From Candidatus Yonathbacteria bacterium CG17_big_fil_post_rev_8_21_14_2_50_43_9 (lineage in GTDB: Bacteria; Patescibacteriota; Minisyncoccia; Phycocordibacterales; UBA1550), in assembly GCA_002771015.1 (NCBI GenBank), contig PCUO01000002.1:1-12612 (forward strand): a stretch of 12,612 nt of DNA, written 5' to 3'. Position 1 is the first letter of the stretch, and each line of letters begins with the position of its first letter. Below, piece by piece: positions 6,833 through 12,612 of this stretch. The notes under the pieces are model-generated. The model made no database searches. It worked only from the letters and a program-made list of their open reading frames with translations, and was not told the origin of the DNA. A program made the translations under genes and the position numbers.

Positions 6833-6906
6833 CAAACACTCGAGCACCCAATATTAGACTAGTATACACGAAAAAATAGAATGTGGAATGGACTCAATTA
6901 CACGAA

Positions 6907-6939
6907 GCCCGAAATTAACCAAAGGCGAATTTCGTGGGC
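6907..6939 (-). other. Imperfect hairpin just downstream of rsmI
   Basis: GCCCGAAATT (6907-6916) pairs with AATTTC plus GGGC (6928-6939) with a 2-nt bulge and an 11-nt loop, beginning 18 bp after the rsmI stop. No T-tract follows on the minus strand, so it is at best a Rho-independent terminator lacking the U-run, or a 3'-end protecting structure. Confidence 0.3.
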
Positions 6940-6957
6940 CCTGTATTACTCAATATT

Positions 6958-7656
6958 CTACATTCTCCCCAAGACGATTACCACAAACTCCCCGCGAATT
7001 CTATCAGGATTTTCAGCAAAATGGGCTTTTACATCAGATACCGTCCCACGCGCGAATTCCTCATATATTTTGGTAAGTTCACGCGCAATTATGATATTAC
7101 GCTCAGTGCCACAAAACTTTTCTAGAGATTCAAGCGTCTTTTCAATTCTGTGCGGAGATTCATAAAATGCAATGACGCGTGATGAATCGGCTATCTCTTT
7201 AAACAAGGTTTCCCTCCCCTTCTTGTGCGGAAGGAACCCGAGGAATGTAAATTCTGCAACAGAGATGCCAGCAGACGAAAGCGCAGTCACAAGAGCCGAT
7301 GGTCCGGGTATTGGCACCACGCTTACATTTAACAATTGACCTTTGACCTTTGAATCAAGAATCTGAGAAACCAAAAGCGCGCCCGGATCCGAGATGCACG
7401 GCGTTCCAGCGTCCGACACGAGCGCAAGATTTTTCCCTTCTTCAAGCAAGCTCAAAATTTTATCTACCTTCGCAAGTTTTGACTGCGCGTGGTAGCTCAT
7501 TGTCGGCGTACCTATCTCATACTTTAAAAGCAGACGCTTCGTCACGCGCGTATCCTCACACAAAATCAAATCAACCTCTTTGAGCACGCGCAGAGCACGC
7601 AATGTTATGTCCTCGAGATTGCCTATAGGTGTGCCGACTACAAATAGTGTTGCCAT
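6958..7656 (-). CDS. rsmI: 16S rRNA (cytidine(1402)-2'-O)-methyltransferase RsmI
   Basis: A 232-residue SAM-dependent methyltransferase of the tetrapyrrole methylase fold that 2'-O-methylates C1402 in the ribosomal decoding centre. Family motifs occur in order: LFVVGTPIGNLEDITLRAL (4-22), LILCEDTRVTKRLL (30-43), LALVSDAGTPCISDPG (77-92), VPIPGPSALVTALSSAG (114-130), FLGFLPHKKGRE (138-149), VIAFYESPHRI (160-170) and IIIARELTKIYEE (189-201). The usual RsmI C-terminal extension is absent or short: the protein ends soon after GEFVVIVLG, compared with about 280 residues in E. coli. The ATG at 7656 is the natural start because the first motif begins at residue 4. No Shine-Dalgarno is seen. A weak TGn-TAGTGT lies 6 nt upstream. 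A terminator isolates it from the preceding gene. Confidence 0.95.
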   Translation of the reverse strand: MATLFVVGTPIGNLEDITLRALRVLKEVDLILCEDTRVTKRLLLKYEIGTPTMSYHAQSKLAKVDKILSLLEEGKNLALVSDAGTPCISDPGALLVSQILDSKVKGQLLNVSVVPIPGPSALVTALSSAGISVAEFTFLGFLPHKKGRETLFKEIADSSRVIAFYESPHRIEKTLESLEKFCGTERNIIIARELTKIYEEFARGTVSDVKAHFAENPDRIRGEFVVIVLGRM

Positions 7657-7677
7657 ATGGACACACTAGCAAAATTA

Positions 7678-7711
7678 GAGAAAAAAGAAAGCCGAGCGCG
7701 AAGCGCTCGGC
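7678..7711 (-). terminator. Intrinsic terminator after the 146-residue hypothetical gene
   Basis: GCCGAGCGC and GCGCTCGGC form a perfect 9-bp GC-rich stem (7691-7699 with 7703-7711) around GAA. On the minus strand it is followed by TTTCTTTTTT. It begins 4 bp after the TAA of the hypothetical gene and 22 bp before the rsmI start region. Confidence 0.9.
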
Positions 7712-7714
7712 AAG

Positions 7715-8155
7715 TTAATTGAAAAATATTGCGAGGTACCCGTTTTTGTGACCAGTCCAGACACAATCACAACCAGCTTCTTTGATAATGACTGGGTGGC
7801 CATACCCATGCAATTTGAATTCAAAATTCTCCAATACATCATCTATTTGATGGAAAATTTGTTTCCGAATTACTTTTTTAAACCTCACGACAAGCACGCT
7901 GTTCTTTCCTGAATGTTCCTGAAAGATTGAGTCAATAGGCCCAGCATAGATTTCCCCCTGTTGATGAATTTCCGCATCTGCAAGATAGCATTTATGGAAA
8001 AGTTCCCTGCTCCACCTCGGAGTAATGTTATCACCCAAATGTTCAAGCTTTCGCCCGTATACTTTCATCAACTCGCCAGTTTTTCGCACAACCCTTTTTG
8101 CGTGACGCGTCACCCAGATTAACACAAGTCCGTAAAACATTCTAAATTTTCTCAT
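7715..8155 (-). CDS. Hypothetical protein, 146 residues, no recognised family
   Basis: I do not recognise this protein. It starts with a basic, partly hydrophobic segment (RMFYGLVLIWVTRHAKRVV) that could be an amphipathic or single membrane helix. A mixed soluble part follows, with two cysteines close together near the end (AGCDCVWTG), a His-rich stretch (KLHGYGHPVIIK) and the hydrophobic ending YLAIFFN. The start is the ATG at 8155, because AAAGGAG (8168-8162) lies 6 nt upstream; a TTG at 8161 would touch that ribosome binding site. It is the only gene in the window with a clear Shine-Dalgarno. Terminator-like hairpins bracket it, so it is probably its own transcription unit. The coding call rests on the ribosome binding site, length and fit between terminators. 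Confidence 0.7.
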   Translation of the reverse strand: MRKFRMFYGLVLIWVTRHAKRVVRKTGELMKVYGRKLEHLGDNITPRWSRELFHKCYLADAEIHQQGEIYAGPIDSIFQEHSGKNSVLVVRFKKVIRKQIFHQIDDVLENFEFKLHGYGHPVIIKEAGCDCVWTGHKNGYLAIFFN

Positions 8156-8161
8156 TTTCAA

Positions 8162-8168
8162 CTCCTTT
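8162..8168 (-). promoter_or_regulatory. Ribosome binding site fixing the start of the hypothetical gene
   Basis: AAAGGAG on the minus strand, 6 nt from the ATG at 8155, is a good anti-Shine-Dalgarno match and stands out because the other starts here lack one. It rules out the TTG at 8161, which it directly abuts. Confidence 0.8.
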
Positions 8169-8178
8169 CATTTTGTAC

Positions 8179-8200
8179 AAAAAATCACCAGCAATGGTGA
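8179..8200 (-). terminator. Intrinsic terminator downstream of murC
   Basis: On the minus strand TCACCA and TGGTGA pair over 6 bp around TTGC, followed directly by six T. It lies 40 bp after the murC stop. A TGn-TATACT box sits upstream of it (8228-8220). If that promoter serves the hypothetical gene, this hairpin would lie in its leader and act as an attenuator. Confidence 0.7.
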
Positions 8201-8219
8201 CAGAGACTTCTAAAAACAA

Positions 8220-8228
8220 AGTATAGCA
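8220..8228 (-). promoter_or_regulatory. Candidate extended -10 box before the hypothetical gene
   Basis: The minus strand reads TGCTATACT just after the murC stop, the same extended -10 form seen before other genes here. It would give a leader of roughly 55-60 nt containing the terminator hairpin at 8179-8200. Use is uncertain. Confidence 0.35.
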
Positions 8229-8240
8229 TGCGGGGGTGAA

Positions 8241-9536
8241 TTATCCTAACAAACTCTCCCCCACCTTATAAATATCTCCTGCGCCCATTGTAATAATAAC
8301 GTCGTTTGGGGTAATTGTGTCACGCAAATAATTTTCAATTTCAGAAAAATTAGAGCCAACATGAACATTTGGGTTATGCGCGCGGATCGCCTCCGCGAGA
8401 ACCTCTGAGCTAATTTCTGGATCTGGCGCCTCGCGGGCGGCGTAAATTGGCGCGACAATTACCTCGTCTGCATCGCCAAAACTTTGCGCAAAATCATTGA
8501 GCAAAGTTTTGGTACGCGAATACAGGTGTGGCTGATAAACCACAACGAGACGCCACTTGAAATATTTAGCGCGAAAGCCCTGAAGTGTCGCTTTTATTTC
8601 TGTTGGATGATGAGCGTAGTCGTCGTACACAAGAGCGCCATTTTTTATCTTGCCTTTAAGCTCCATGCGTCGCCAAGTACCACCAAAGAGCGCAAGGAGT
8701 CGAGTTGCCTCGATGCCGTCAACTCCCAAAATTTTTGCAATGGCGATTGCAACTTTTGCATTTTTTTTGTTGTGGTCTCCAGTAATTTGAAGCGGTACTA
8801 TTATATTCTCCTTTGTATAATCAACAATGCGCGCAGTCGCGTTTACAAGTACTGGTGCTACAAAAGGGTCGTTTGGGTCGCATACGATAGCTCCATTGGC
8901 AGGCACTTTTTCCACAAACTCCGCGAATGCTTTCTGCACTCCCTCAATAGTTCCGTAATAATCCAGGTGGTCGTTGTCAATATTTGTGATAGCTAAAATA
9001 TCCGGTGACAAATTTATAAATGAACGCTGATACTCACACGCCTCAACAACAAAAAGATTGCTCGTTCCTAGGATAAAATTCGTGCCAGTTTTTTTGAGAA
9101 GACTTCCAACAACAACAGTTGGCGATAATTTCGCTCCGACTAGAATTTCTGAAATCATTGCAGTTGTGGTTGTTTTTCCGTGGGTTCCGGACACGGCGAT
9201 AGTTCTCATTCCTTCGGAAAGGATGCCCAAAACACGCGGATACGAGAAAACTTTAGCTCCACTCTCTGACGCAACAACAAGTTCTGGATTATCCATTGCT
9301 ATGGCTGGTGAATACACAACTAAATCACAATTTTCTGGAACATTTGTCGCATTATGACCTATAAAGATTTTTGCGCCGTCCTCTTCAAGTTTTTCGATAA
9401 TAATCGAACGCTCGCGATCAGAACCAGTAACATAAGCTCCCTTTAAAAGCATTATGCGCGCCAATGCCGAGACACCGATGCCCCCGATGCCAACAAAGTG
9501 TGCTGTGTGTATATTTTTTAAAAATTCTTCATTCAT
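8241..9536 (-). CDS. murC: UDP-N-acetylmuramate--L-alanine ligase MurC
   Basis: A 431-residue cytoplasmic Mur ligase that attaches L-alanine to UDP-MurNAc using ATP, the first step of stem peptide assembly. The N-terminal Rossmann motif is HFVGIGGIGVSALA (13-26). The ATP loop is VSGTHGKTTTTAM (115-127). The central domain shows VEACEYQRSF (164-173) and ITNIDNDHLDYYG (183-195). The C-terminal domain shows FGGTWRRMELKG (284-295), YDDYAHHPTEIKATL (304-318), VYQPHLYSRT (333-342) and ITMGAGDI (415-422). The length is close to the 450-490 of the family. The start is the ATG at 9536; a TTG at 9572 is in frame but lies inside an inserted element. The ATG belongs to a 6-bp duplication made by that insertion. 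No Shine-Dalgarno; a TATAAT in the element may drive it. Confidence 0.96.
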   Translation of the reverse strand: MNEEFLKNIHTAHFVGIGGIGVSALARIMLLKGAYVTGSDRERSIIIEKLEEDGAKIFIGHNATNVPENCDLVVYSPAIAMDNPELVVASESGAKVFSYPRVLGILSEGMRTIAVSGTHGKTTTTAMISEILVGAKLSPTVVVGSLLKKTGTNFILGTSNLFVVEACEYQRSFINLSPDILAITNIDNDHLDYYGTIEGVQKAFAEFVEKVPANGAIVCDPNDPFVAPVLVNATARIVDYTKENIIVPLQITGDHNKKNAKVAIAIAKILGVDGIEATRLLALFGGTWRRMELKGKIKNGALVYDDYAHHPTEIKATLQGFRAKYFKWRLVVVYQPHLYSRTKTLLNDFAQSFGDADEVIVAPIYAAREAPDPEISSEVLAEAIRAHNPNVHVGSNFSEIENYLRDTITPNDVIITMGAGDIYKVGESLLG

Positions 9537-9651
9537 CCCGTTAGAGACAGGGAACAAAATTCCCGTGTCCAATTATATATTGAACGACTATTCATATTTA
9601 CTTGATATATTACCATATTACCAAAAACGTAACGCTTGGGTCTCTAACGGG
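9537..9651. mobile_element. MITE-like non-autonomous element inserted at the murC start
   Basis: A 115-bp segment has perfect 12-bp terminal inverted repeats, CCCGTTAGAGAC (9537-9548) and GTCTCTAACGGG (9640-9651). It is flanked by identical 6-bp direct repeats ATTCAT (9531-9536 and 9652-9657), the mark of a target-site duplication. The interior is AT-rich, holds no credible coding frame, and contains the hairpin GGGAA-CAAAA-TTCCC (9550-9564) and a TATAAT facing murC. Removing the element and one repeat leaves the upstream gene's TAA, then TC, then the murC ATG, a normal tight operon junction. That reconstruction strongly supports insertion. The mobilising transposase is not in the window. Confidence 0.8.
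9572..9577 (-). promoter_or_regulatory. Candidate -10 box for murC supplied by the inserted element
   Basis: A perfect TATAAT on the minus strand lies inside the MITE-like element. The predicted start is near 9565, giving a leader of about 29 nt that opens with the GGGAA/TTCCC hairpin before the murC ATG. No convincing -35 was found. Confidence 0.45.
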
Positions 9652-9659
9652 ATTCATGA

Positions 9660-10353
9660 TTAATTTGCTCTTGGCAACCCCAAAATTTCCTCTGCGCGCG
9701 TAATGTCATGTGGGTAAGCAATAGACACCCAGAAATCACTCTCTACAACCTGCATAGGATTATGGCGAATCTAATCCTCAATCATATCCGTCAAATAATA
9801 CTCTCCATTTTTTGTATGGAGCGCTTCGTATTCAAAAATTTTTGGAGACAGCACATATACGCCGGGCACAGCGAGGTTTGATTTCGTGTACTCGTGTTTT
9901 TCTTCAATATTTTAATAGTGCCATCTTCGTTTGTCACCACTACTCCAAATCGACGCGGATCGTTCACAAATGAAACAAGGAGTGTCATATCTTGCTCAAC
10001 ACAGCGTTCCACTCCCTCTTTGCAATGAAGGTCGTCGGCGTGCATTATTAAAAGAAATTTTTTCTCGTTTTTAAGATACGGTTTGCAAATGGGAGCGCGC
10101 GCGCTGTGCCAAGCGGTTCATCCTGCTCCACGTACGTCACCATCTTCTCCATAAATTCGTCCCATAGAAAGTCGCGCATCATCTCGCGCTTGTAGCCAAC
10201 TAAAATCACGACCTCGCCCACAGCTTCTGGAGGAACTTCCAAAATATGTTGTATGAGCGGTTTGCCAAGCACCTCCACGAACGGTTTTGGCCTCTCAATA
10301 GTTGACGGGTGCATTCGCTTCCCTCCTCCCGTGGCAAAAATGACGGCCTTCAT
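9660..10353 (-). pseudogene. Broken sugar-phosphate nucleotidyltransferase
   Basis: Restored across three lesions, the frame encodes about 231 residues of a nucleotidyltransferase that would join a sugar phosphate to an NTP, giving NDP-sugar and pyrophosphate. The N-terminus MKAVIFATGGGKRMHPSTI followed by RPKPFVEVLGKPLIQHIL is the family signature. MHADDLH supplies the metal-binding aspartate, and GVYVLSPKIFEY and DFWVSIAYPHDITRAEEIL form the C-terminal part. Lesion 1 is a missing A in an A-run (plus-strand T-run 10068-10072), shifting LKNEKKFLLIM out of frame. Lesion 2 is a missing A at 9910-9913 before the segment IEEKHEYTKSNLAVPG. Lesion 3 is an in-frame TAG at 9773-9771, after DMIED and before IRHNPMQVV. 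The frame ends with TAA at 9660. TAG is a normal stop in neighbours, so recoding is unlikely. Sequencing error in homopolymers could explain two lesions, not the third. The sugar specificity is unknown. Confidence 0.88.
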
Positions 10354-10362
10354 ATGACTGAA

Positions 10363-10371
10363 ACTATATCA
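10363..10371 (-). promoter_or_regulatory. Extended -10 promoter of the nucleotidyltransferase pseudogene
   Basis: The minus strand reads TGATATAGT, a TGn plus 5/6 -10 match, ending 9 nt before the ATG at 10353, with no Shine-Dalgarno between. It follows the murD terminator, as expected for a new transcription unit. No good -35 is present. Confidence 0.5.
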
Positions 10372-10396
10372 AAAAAAACACGCACAAGAGAAATAT

Positions 10397-10447
10397 AAAA
10401 ATGCTATGTCCGTATCTTATACTATAGTATAAGATACGGACATAGCA
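10397..10447 (-). terminator. Perfect 46-bp palindrome with T-tract, terminator of murD
   Basis: Positions 10402-10447 are a perfect palindrome: each 23-bp arm (TGCTATGTCC at the outer end) is the exact reverse complement of the other, with no spacer. In RNA it folds into a very long stem. On the minus strand it is followed by TTTTTATATTT, and it begins 34 bp after the murD stop. Termination is the simplest role. The stem is longer and less GC-rich than usual. Confidence 0.75.
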
Positions 10448-10481
10448 ACGAAAGACAAGGAGTCCAAGACGTGGGCACACA

Positions 10482-11831
10482 TTACAGTTTCCTTACTAAT
10501 TTCACAAACTGATCTCCACGGTCAAATTCATTTTTAAATACTCCAAAACTTGCAGCGCCTGGGGATAGGAGTACTATGTCCCCTTTTCGCGCAAAGTCGC
10601 GAGCAGTATCAGCCGCATCTTTCATATTGTCCACAATGTACACTGGGTACGAAGTTTTTTTCGGGATGAGCGCGAGAAGCTTTTCTGTAGCGGTCCCTTC
10701 AATAAGCACGAGGCCTTTCACGGTCTTATGCACAAACTTTGCCATTTCTCCGTAATCAAGGTTTTTATCTGCGCCTCCCGCGATGAGCACAATGTTCTTC
10801 TTATTCCTCGTGACAAGCGCCTCAATTGCCACCCTGTTACCGTCTGGAGTTGTTGCCGTAGTATCATTGTAATACTTCACTCCACCAACCGCGCGTACAA
10901 GTTCTAGCCGTCCTGGCACTCCAGTGAAACTCTCGACTCCTTTTTTTATTGCATCTTTTGGAACATCAAGCTCCTGACAAGCGAGTATTGCACACGCGAT
11001 GTTCGCGAGATTGTGCTCACCAGGGATTTTTATCTTCCACGCTTTTGGTACGATACTTTTCTTTGCTGTAAGCACTTCGTTATTAATCTTTCCTTTGAAA
11101 CGAGATTTAATTTCTTTTGAAGCCTGCTCGCCAAGAACGAGAACTTCATCATCTTTTTGATATTTAAAAATATTTGCTTTGTCATCAAAATATTTTCCCA
11201 TGTCGCCATTGTAGTAGTTGAGGTGGTCATTTAGAAAGTTCGTAAAGACAGAAACGTGGGGAGAAAGTTTTGAATCGCCGAAACCCTGGAGTTGCCATGA
11301 GTCGAGCTCGAGAATTACAATGTCCCCTATCTTTGTTTTTTTGAGAAGCGGGAGTGTTGCCATGCCACGCACATTGCCACCCACGAAAACGTGCTTCGGA
11401 TACGCGCGAGTGAGGATGTGTTCCAGGAGATGCGTAACGGTAGACTTGCCACGCGTACCCGTCACTCCAACAATAGTCGCTGGTGTAAACTTTGCAAAAA
11501 GAGATGCGTCCATTTCCACAGGTATTTTATTTTTCTTCGCCTCGGCTATAAATGGCGAGTCGAGTGGCACGCCTGCAGCCTTCACGACCATATCGCGATT
11601 CTTGAAATCCTTGAGCTCGTGCTTCCCCAACACGTAGCGAATATTTTTAAATTTCTTGAGTTGCTTAAGAGATGGCTCAAGTGCTTCCTTTGACTTCAAG
11701 TCCGTAATCGTGAGCTCTGCGCCGAGCTCCACCAGAAACTTCGCCACATTGACCCCGCGCCCCAAAAGCCCTAAGCCAAGCATCGTAATTTTCTTACCTC
11801 TAAAAACTGTTTTGTAGCTCGTTTCATTCAT
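10482..11831 (-). CDS. murD: UDP-N-acetylmuramoyl-L-alanine--D-glutamate ligase MurD
   Basis: A 449-residue cytoplasmic Mur ligase that adds D-glutamate to UDP-MurNAc-L-Ala using ATP. The Rossmann-like N-domain has KITMLGLGLLGRG (14-26). The P-loop is GVTGTRGKST (122-131). The central domain shows VILELDSWQLQGF (172-184), the MurD form of the E-x-SS-x-QL motif, and FTNFLNDHLNYYNG (196-209). The C-domain shows PGEHNLANIACAI (270-282), TGVPGRLELVR (303-313), YYNDTTATTPDG (320-331), IAGGADKNLDY (350-360) and LLSPGAASFGVFKNEFDRGDQF as two adjoining blocks at 421-442. The length matches the family (about 440-450). The ATG at 11831 has no Shine-Dalgarno but follows an extended -10 box by 8 nt. It is closed by a palindromic terminator. 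Separation from murC by another gene and an insertion is unlike the usual dcw order. Confidence 0.96.
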   Translation of the reverse strand: MNETSYKTVFRGKKITMLGLGLLGRGVNVAKFLVELGAELTITDLKSKEALEPSLKQLKKFKNIRYVLGKHELKDFKNRDMVVKAAGVPLDSPFIAEAKKNKIPVEMDASLFAKFTPATIVGVTGTRGKSTVTHLLEHILTRAYPKHVFVGGNVRGMATLPLLKKTKIGDIVILELDSWQLQGFGDSKLSPHVSVFTNFLNDHLNYYNGDMGKYFDDKANIFKYQKDDEVLVLGEQASKEIKSRFKGKINNEVLTAKKSIVPKAWKIKIPGEHNLANIACAILACQELDVPKDAIKKGVESFTGVPGRLELVRAVGGVKYYNDTTATTPDGNRVAIEALVTRNKKNIVLIAGGADKNLDYGEMAKFVHKTVKGLVLIEGTATEKLLALIPKKTSYPVYIVDNMKDAADTARDFARKGDIVLLSPGAASFGVFKNEFDRGDQFVKLVRKL

Positions 11832-11839
11832 ATTGATCC

Positions 11840-11848
11840 ATCATAACA
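11840..11848 (-). promoter_or_regulatory. Extended -10 promoter of murD
   Basis: The minus strand reads TGTTATGAT, a TGn plus 5/6 match to TATAAT, ending 8 nt before the ATG at 11831. It lies immediately after the pilin terminator hairpin. The short distance implies a leader of about 0-2 nt. Confidence 0.55.
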
Positions 11849-11857
11849 GAAACCAAT

Positions 11858-11897
11858 AAAAGAGAAACGGGAGTATAAATACTCCAGTTTCTCTTTT
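11858..11897 (-). terminator. Hairpin terminator after the pilin gene
   Basis: A 19-bp stem with one mismatch (11858-11876 with 11879-11897) closes a 2-nt loop. The inner half is GGAGTAT/ATACTCC and the outer end is A/T-rich, giving four T at the 3' side on the minus strand. It starts 7 bp after the pilin TAG. Confidence 0.8.
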
Positions 11898-11904
11898 TCG
11901 GTAG

Positions 11905-12423
11905 CTATCTCTCAAATTTTCCTACTACCCACTCAAATTCACCTTGCCAATTTCTAGACGGACAACTCCACCCACGGCTAGATGGGTGGGGATTCCCTGT
12001 GTTTTCCATATCACGCACGCCAAGCACATAAAATGCTCCGCGAGCAGTATCGCAACCATAAGAGCCTGAACTATAGCGATAGTATGCGTAGTTTCCACAT
12101 GAATTATTAATAGTAGGGTCCAATATGTCTATTGGTAAAAACTTATTAATTACTAGAGGTGTAATAAAGGTACCATTCCCTGATGAATCCCAACCTCCGC
12201 AGCCAGCAAAATCTGAATCTGGATACCTACCAAATTTATCGTAGTAAAACTCTAAAGCAGTCTGCATTTGCACCATAGCTGATAATCTCTGAGCATCTCT
12301 AGATTTTTTCCTTGCGGAATTTAGACTAGATAGGATAACGCTGGACAAGATCCCAATAATCGCTATAACTACGAGCAACTCAATCAATGTAAACCCTTGA
12401 GATTTTTTTTGGATATTATTCAT
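11905..12423 (-). CDS. Type IV pilin-like (prepilin, PulG/PilA-type) protein
   Basis: A 172-residue prepilin. A short basic leader ends at G10, then FTLIELLVVIAIIGILSSVI forms the conserved hydrophobic helix; cleavage by prepilin peptidase is expected after G10, and E15 is the +5 glutamate. The helix continues as SARKKSRDAQR and MQTALEFYYDKFGRYPDSD (52-71), the usual pseudopilin layout. The globular part has four cysteines (about 75, 109, 124, 154), enough for two disulfides, and is rich in Gly, Ser, Tyr and Trp. It would assemble into a pilus or type II/competence pseudopilus at the inner membrane. The ATG at 12423 overlaps the upstream gene's TGA by 4 bp (ATGA), so translation is probably coupled. 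Whether it is a major or minor pilin cannot be told. Confidence 0.93.
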   Translation of the reverse strand: MNNIQKKSQGFTLIELLVVIAIIGILSSVILSSLNSARKKSRDAQRLSAMVQMQTALEFYYDKFGRYPDSDFAGCGGWDSSGNGTFITPLVINKFLPIDILDPTINNSCGNYAYYRYSSGSYGCDTARGAFYVLGVRDMENTGNPHPSSRGWSCPSRNWQGEFEWVVGKFER

Positions 12424-12612
12424 ACAGCTGGAACTATGTGTATTTGTGGTACGCTTTCACCTCCTCCAAAGAGGGAAATAATTGAAAAAATAAATGCTAA
12501 TATCACAAACCCCAAAAGAAAGTAACTTGCTTGCGTCTCATCCTTAACAATTCCAAAGGAATGATTCATCACAAATTGAACAAACCTTGAGTTTTTTACT
12601 TGAACCACCGCT
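12420..12612 (-). CDS. Small single-helix membrane protein upstream of the pilin, 5' end at or beyond the window edge
   Basis: I do not recognise this protein. The visible 62 residues from a GTG at 12608 hold a polar start, one strong membrane helix (ASYFLLGFVILAFIFSIISL, about 27-46), a GGGE turn and a short tail ending IHIVPAV. The frame stays open to the window edge, so the true start may lie outside; an in-frame ATG at 12569 is also possible. Its TGA overlaps the pilin ATG, so it belongs to the pilin operon. A pilus-associated role is inferred from position only. Confidence 0.65.
   Translation of the reverse strand, partial: AVVQVKNSRFVQFVMNHSFGIVKDETQASYFLLGFVILAFIFSIISLFGGGESVPQIHIVPAV

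Noticed and set aside
8484..8996. 170-codon plus-strand open frame opposite murC
   Set aside because: It is antisense to conserved murC motifs and its translation resembles no protein.
9534..9653. Inverted repeat at murC as a riboregulator hiding the start codon
   Set aside because: The 14-bp pairing is explained by the 12-bp ends of an inserted element plus AT from the target duplication; regulation remains possible but is not needed.
9771..9773. TAG read as a sense codon in the nucleotidyltransferase
   Set aside because: Several intact neighbours end with TAG, and the gene also has two frameshifts, so decay is the simpler reading.
9791..10045. Separate 84-residue gene beginning MHADDLH
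   Set aside because: It is the middle of the frameshifted nucleotidyltransferase; its second half departs from the family once the next frameshift is passed.
10354..10481. tRNA, small RNA or CRISPR in the intergenic gaps
   Set aside because: The gaps were read for cloverleaf arms and spaced direct repeats. Only terminators, promoter boxes, palindromes and the inserted element were seen.

Overview
This window is a compact, entirely minus-strand stretch of bacterial chromosome. Read right to left it encodes about a dozen genes with short gaps and several 4-bp stop/start overlaps. The gene mix suggests a member of the Candidate Phyla Radiation (Patescibacteria, Parcubacteria-like). It includes a type IV pilin-like protein with the usual CPR pseudopilin look, an orphan VirD4/TraG-like ATPase, a DUF4015 putative glycoside hydrolase, lamin-tail/PKD surface proteins and scattered mur genes. 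That placement is inference from gene content; there is no rRNA or marker gene here. TGA serves as an ordinary stop, so this is not a UGA-recoding lineage.

Layout from the right edge (transcription runs right to left): a small one-helix membrane protein overlaps a type IV pilin-like gene (12612-11905), closed by a hairpin terminator. murD follows (11831-10482), closed by a perfect 46-bp palindrome with a T-tract. Next is a decayed sugar nucleotidyltransferase (10353-9660) carrying two single-base frameshifts and an in-frame TAG. A 115-bp MITE-like element with 12-bp terminal inverted repeats and a 6-bp target duplication (9537-9651) sits between it and murC (9536-8241). After murC come an unrecognised 146-residue protein, rsmI (16S rRNA 2'-O-methyltransferase), a small two-helix membrane protein coupled to a DUF4015 putative glycoside hydrolase, the 612-residue ATPase, a secreted lamin-tail/PKD protein with a C-terminal anchor, a DinJ/YafQ-type toxin-antitoxin pair, and a GT4 glycosyltransferase that runs off the left edge.

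The genes mostly serve the cell envelope. MurC and MurD add the first two amino acids of the peptidoglycan stem peptide. The glycosyltransferase, glycoside hydrolase and lost nucleotidyltransferase point to surface glycans. The pilin, ATPase and lamin-tail protein act at or across the membrane.

The most notable observations are three. First, a non-autonomous element inserted exactly at the murC start codon, duplicating it, splitting a tightly spaced gene pair and bringing a perfect TATAAT box. Second, a recurring arrangement in which extended -10 boxes (TGn then TAnnnT) lie 6-15 nt before start codons that lack a Shine-Dalgarno sequence, suggesting leaderless or near-leaderless transcripts. 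Third, two large structured intergenic palindromes (3205-3327 and 6774-6832) that are not classical terminators. No CRISPR array, tRNA or rRNA was seen, and no gap longer than 300 bases exists.
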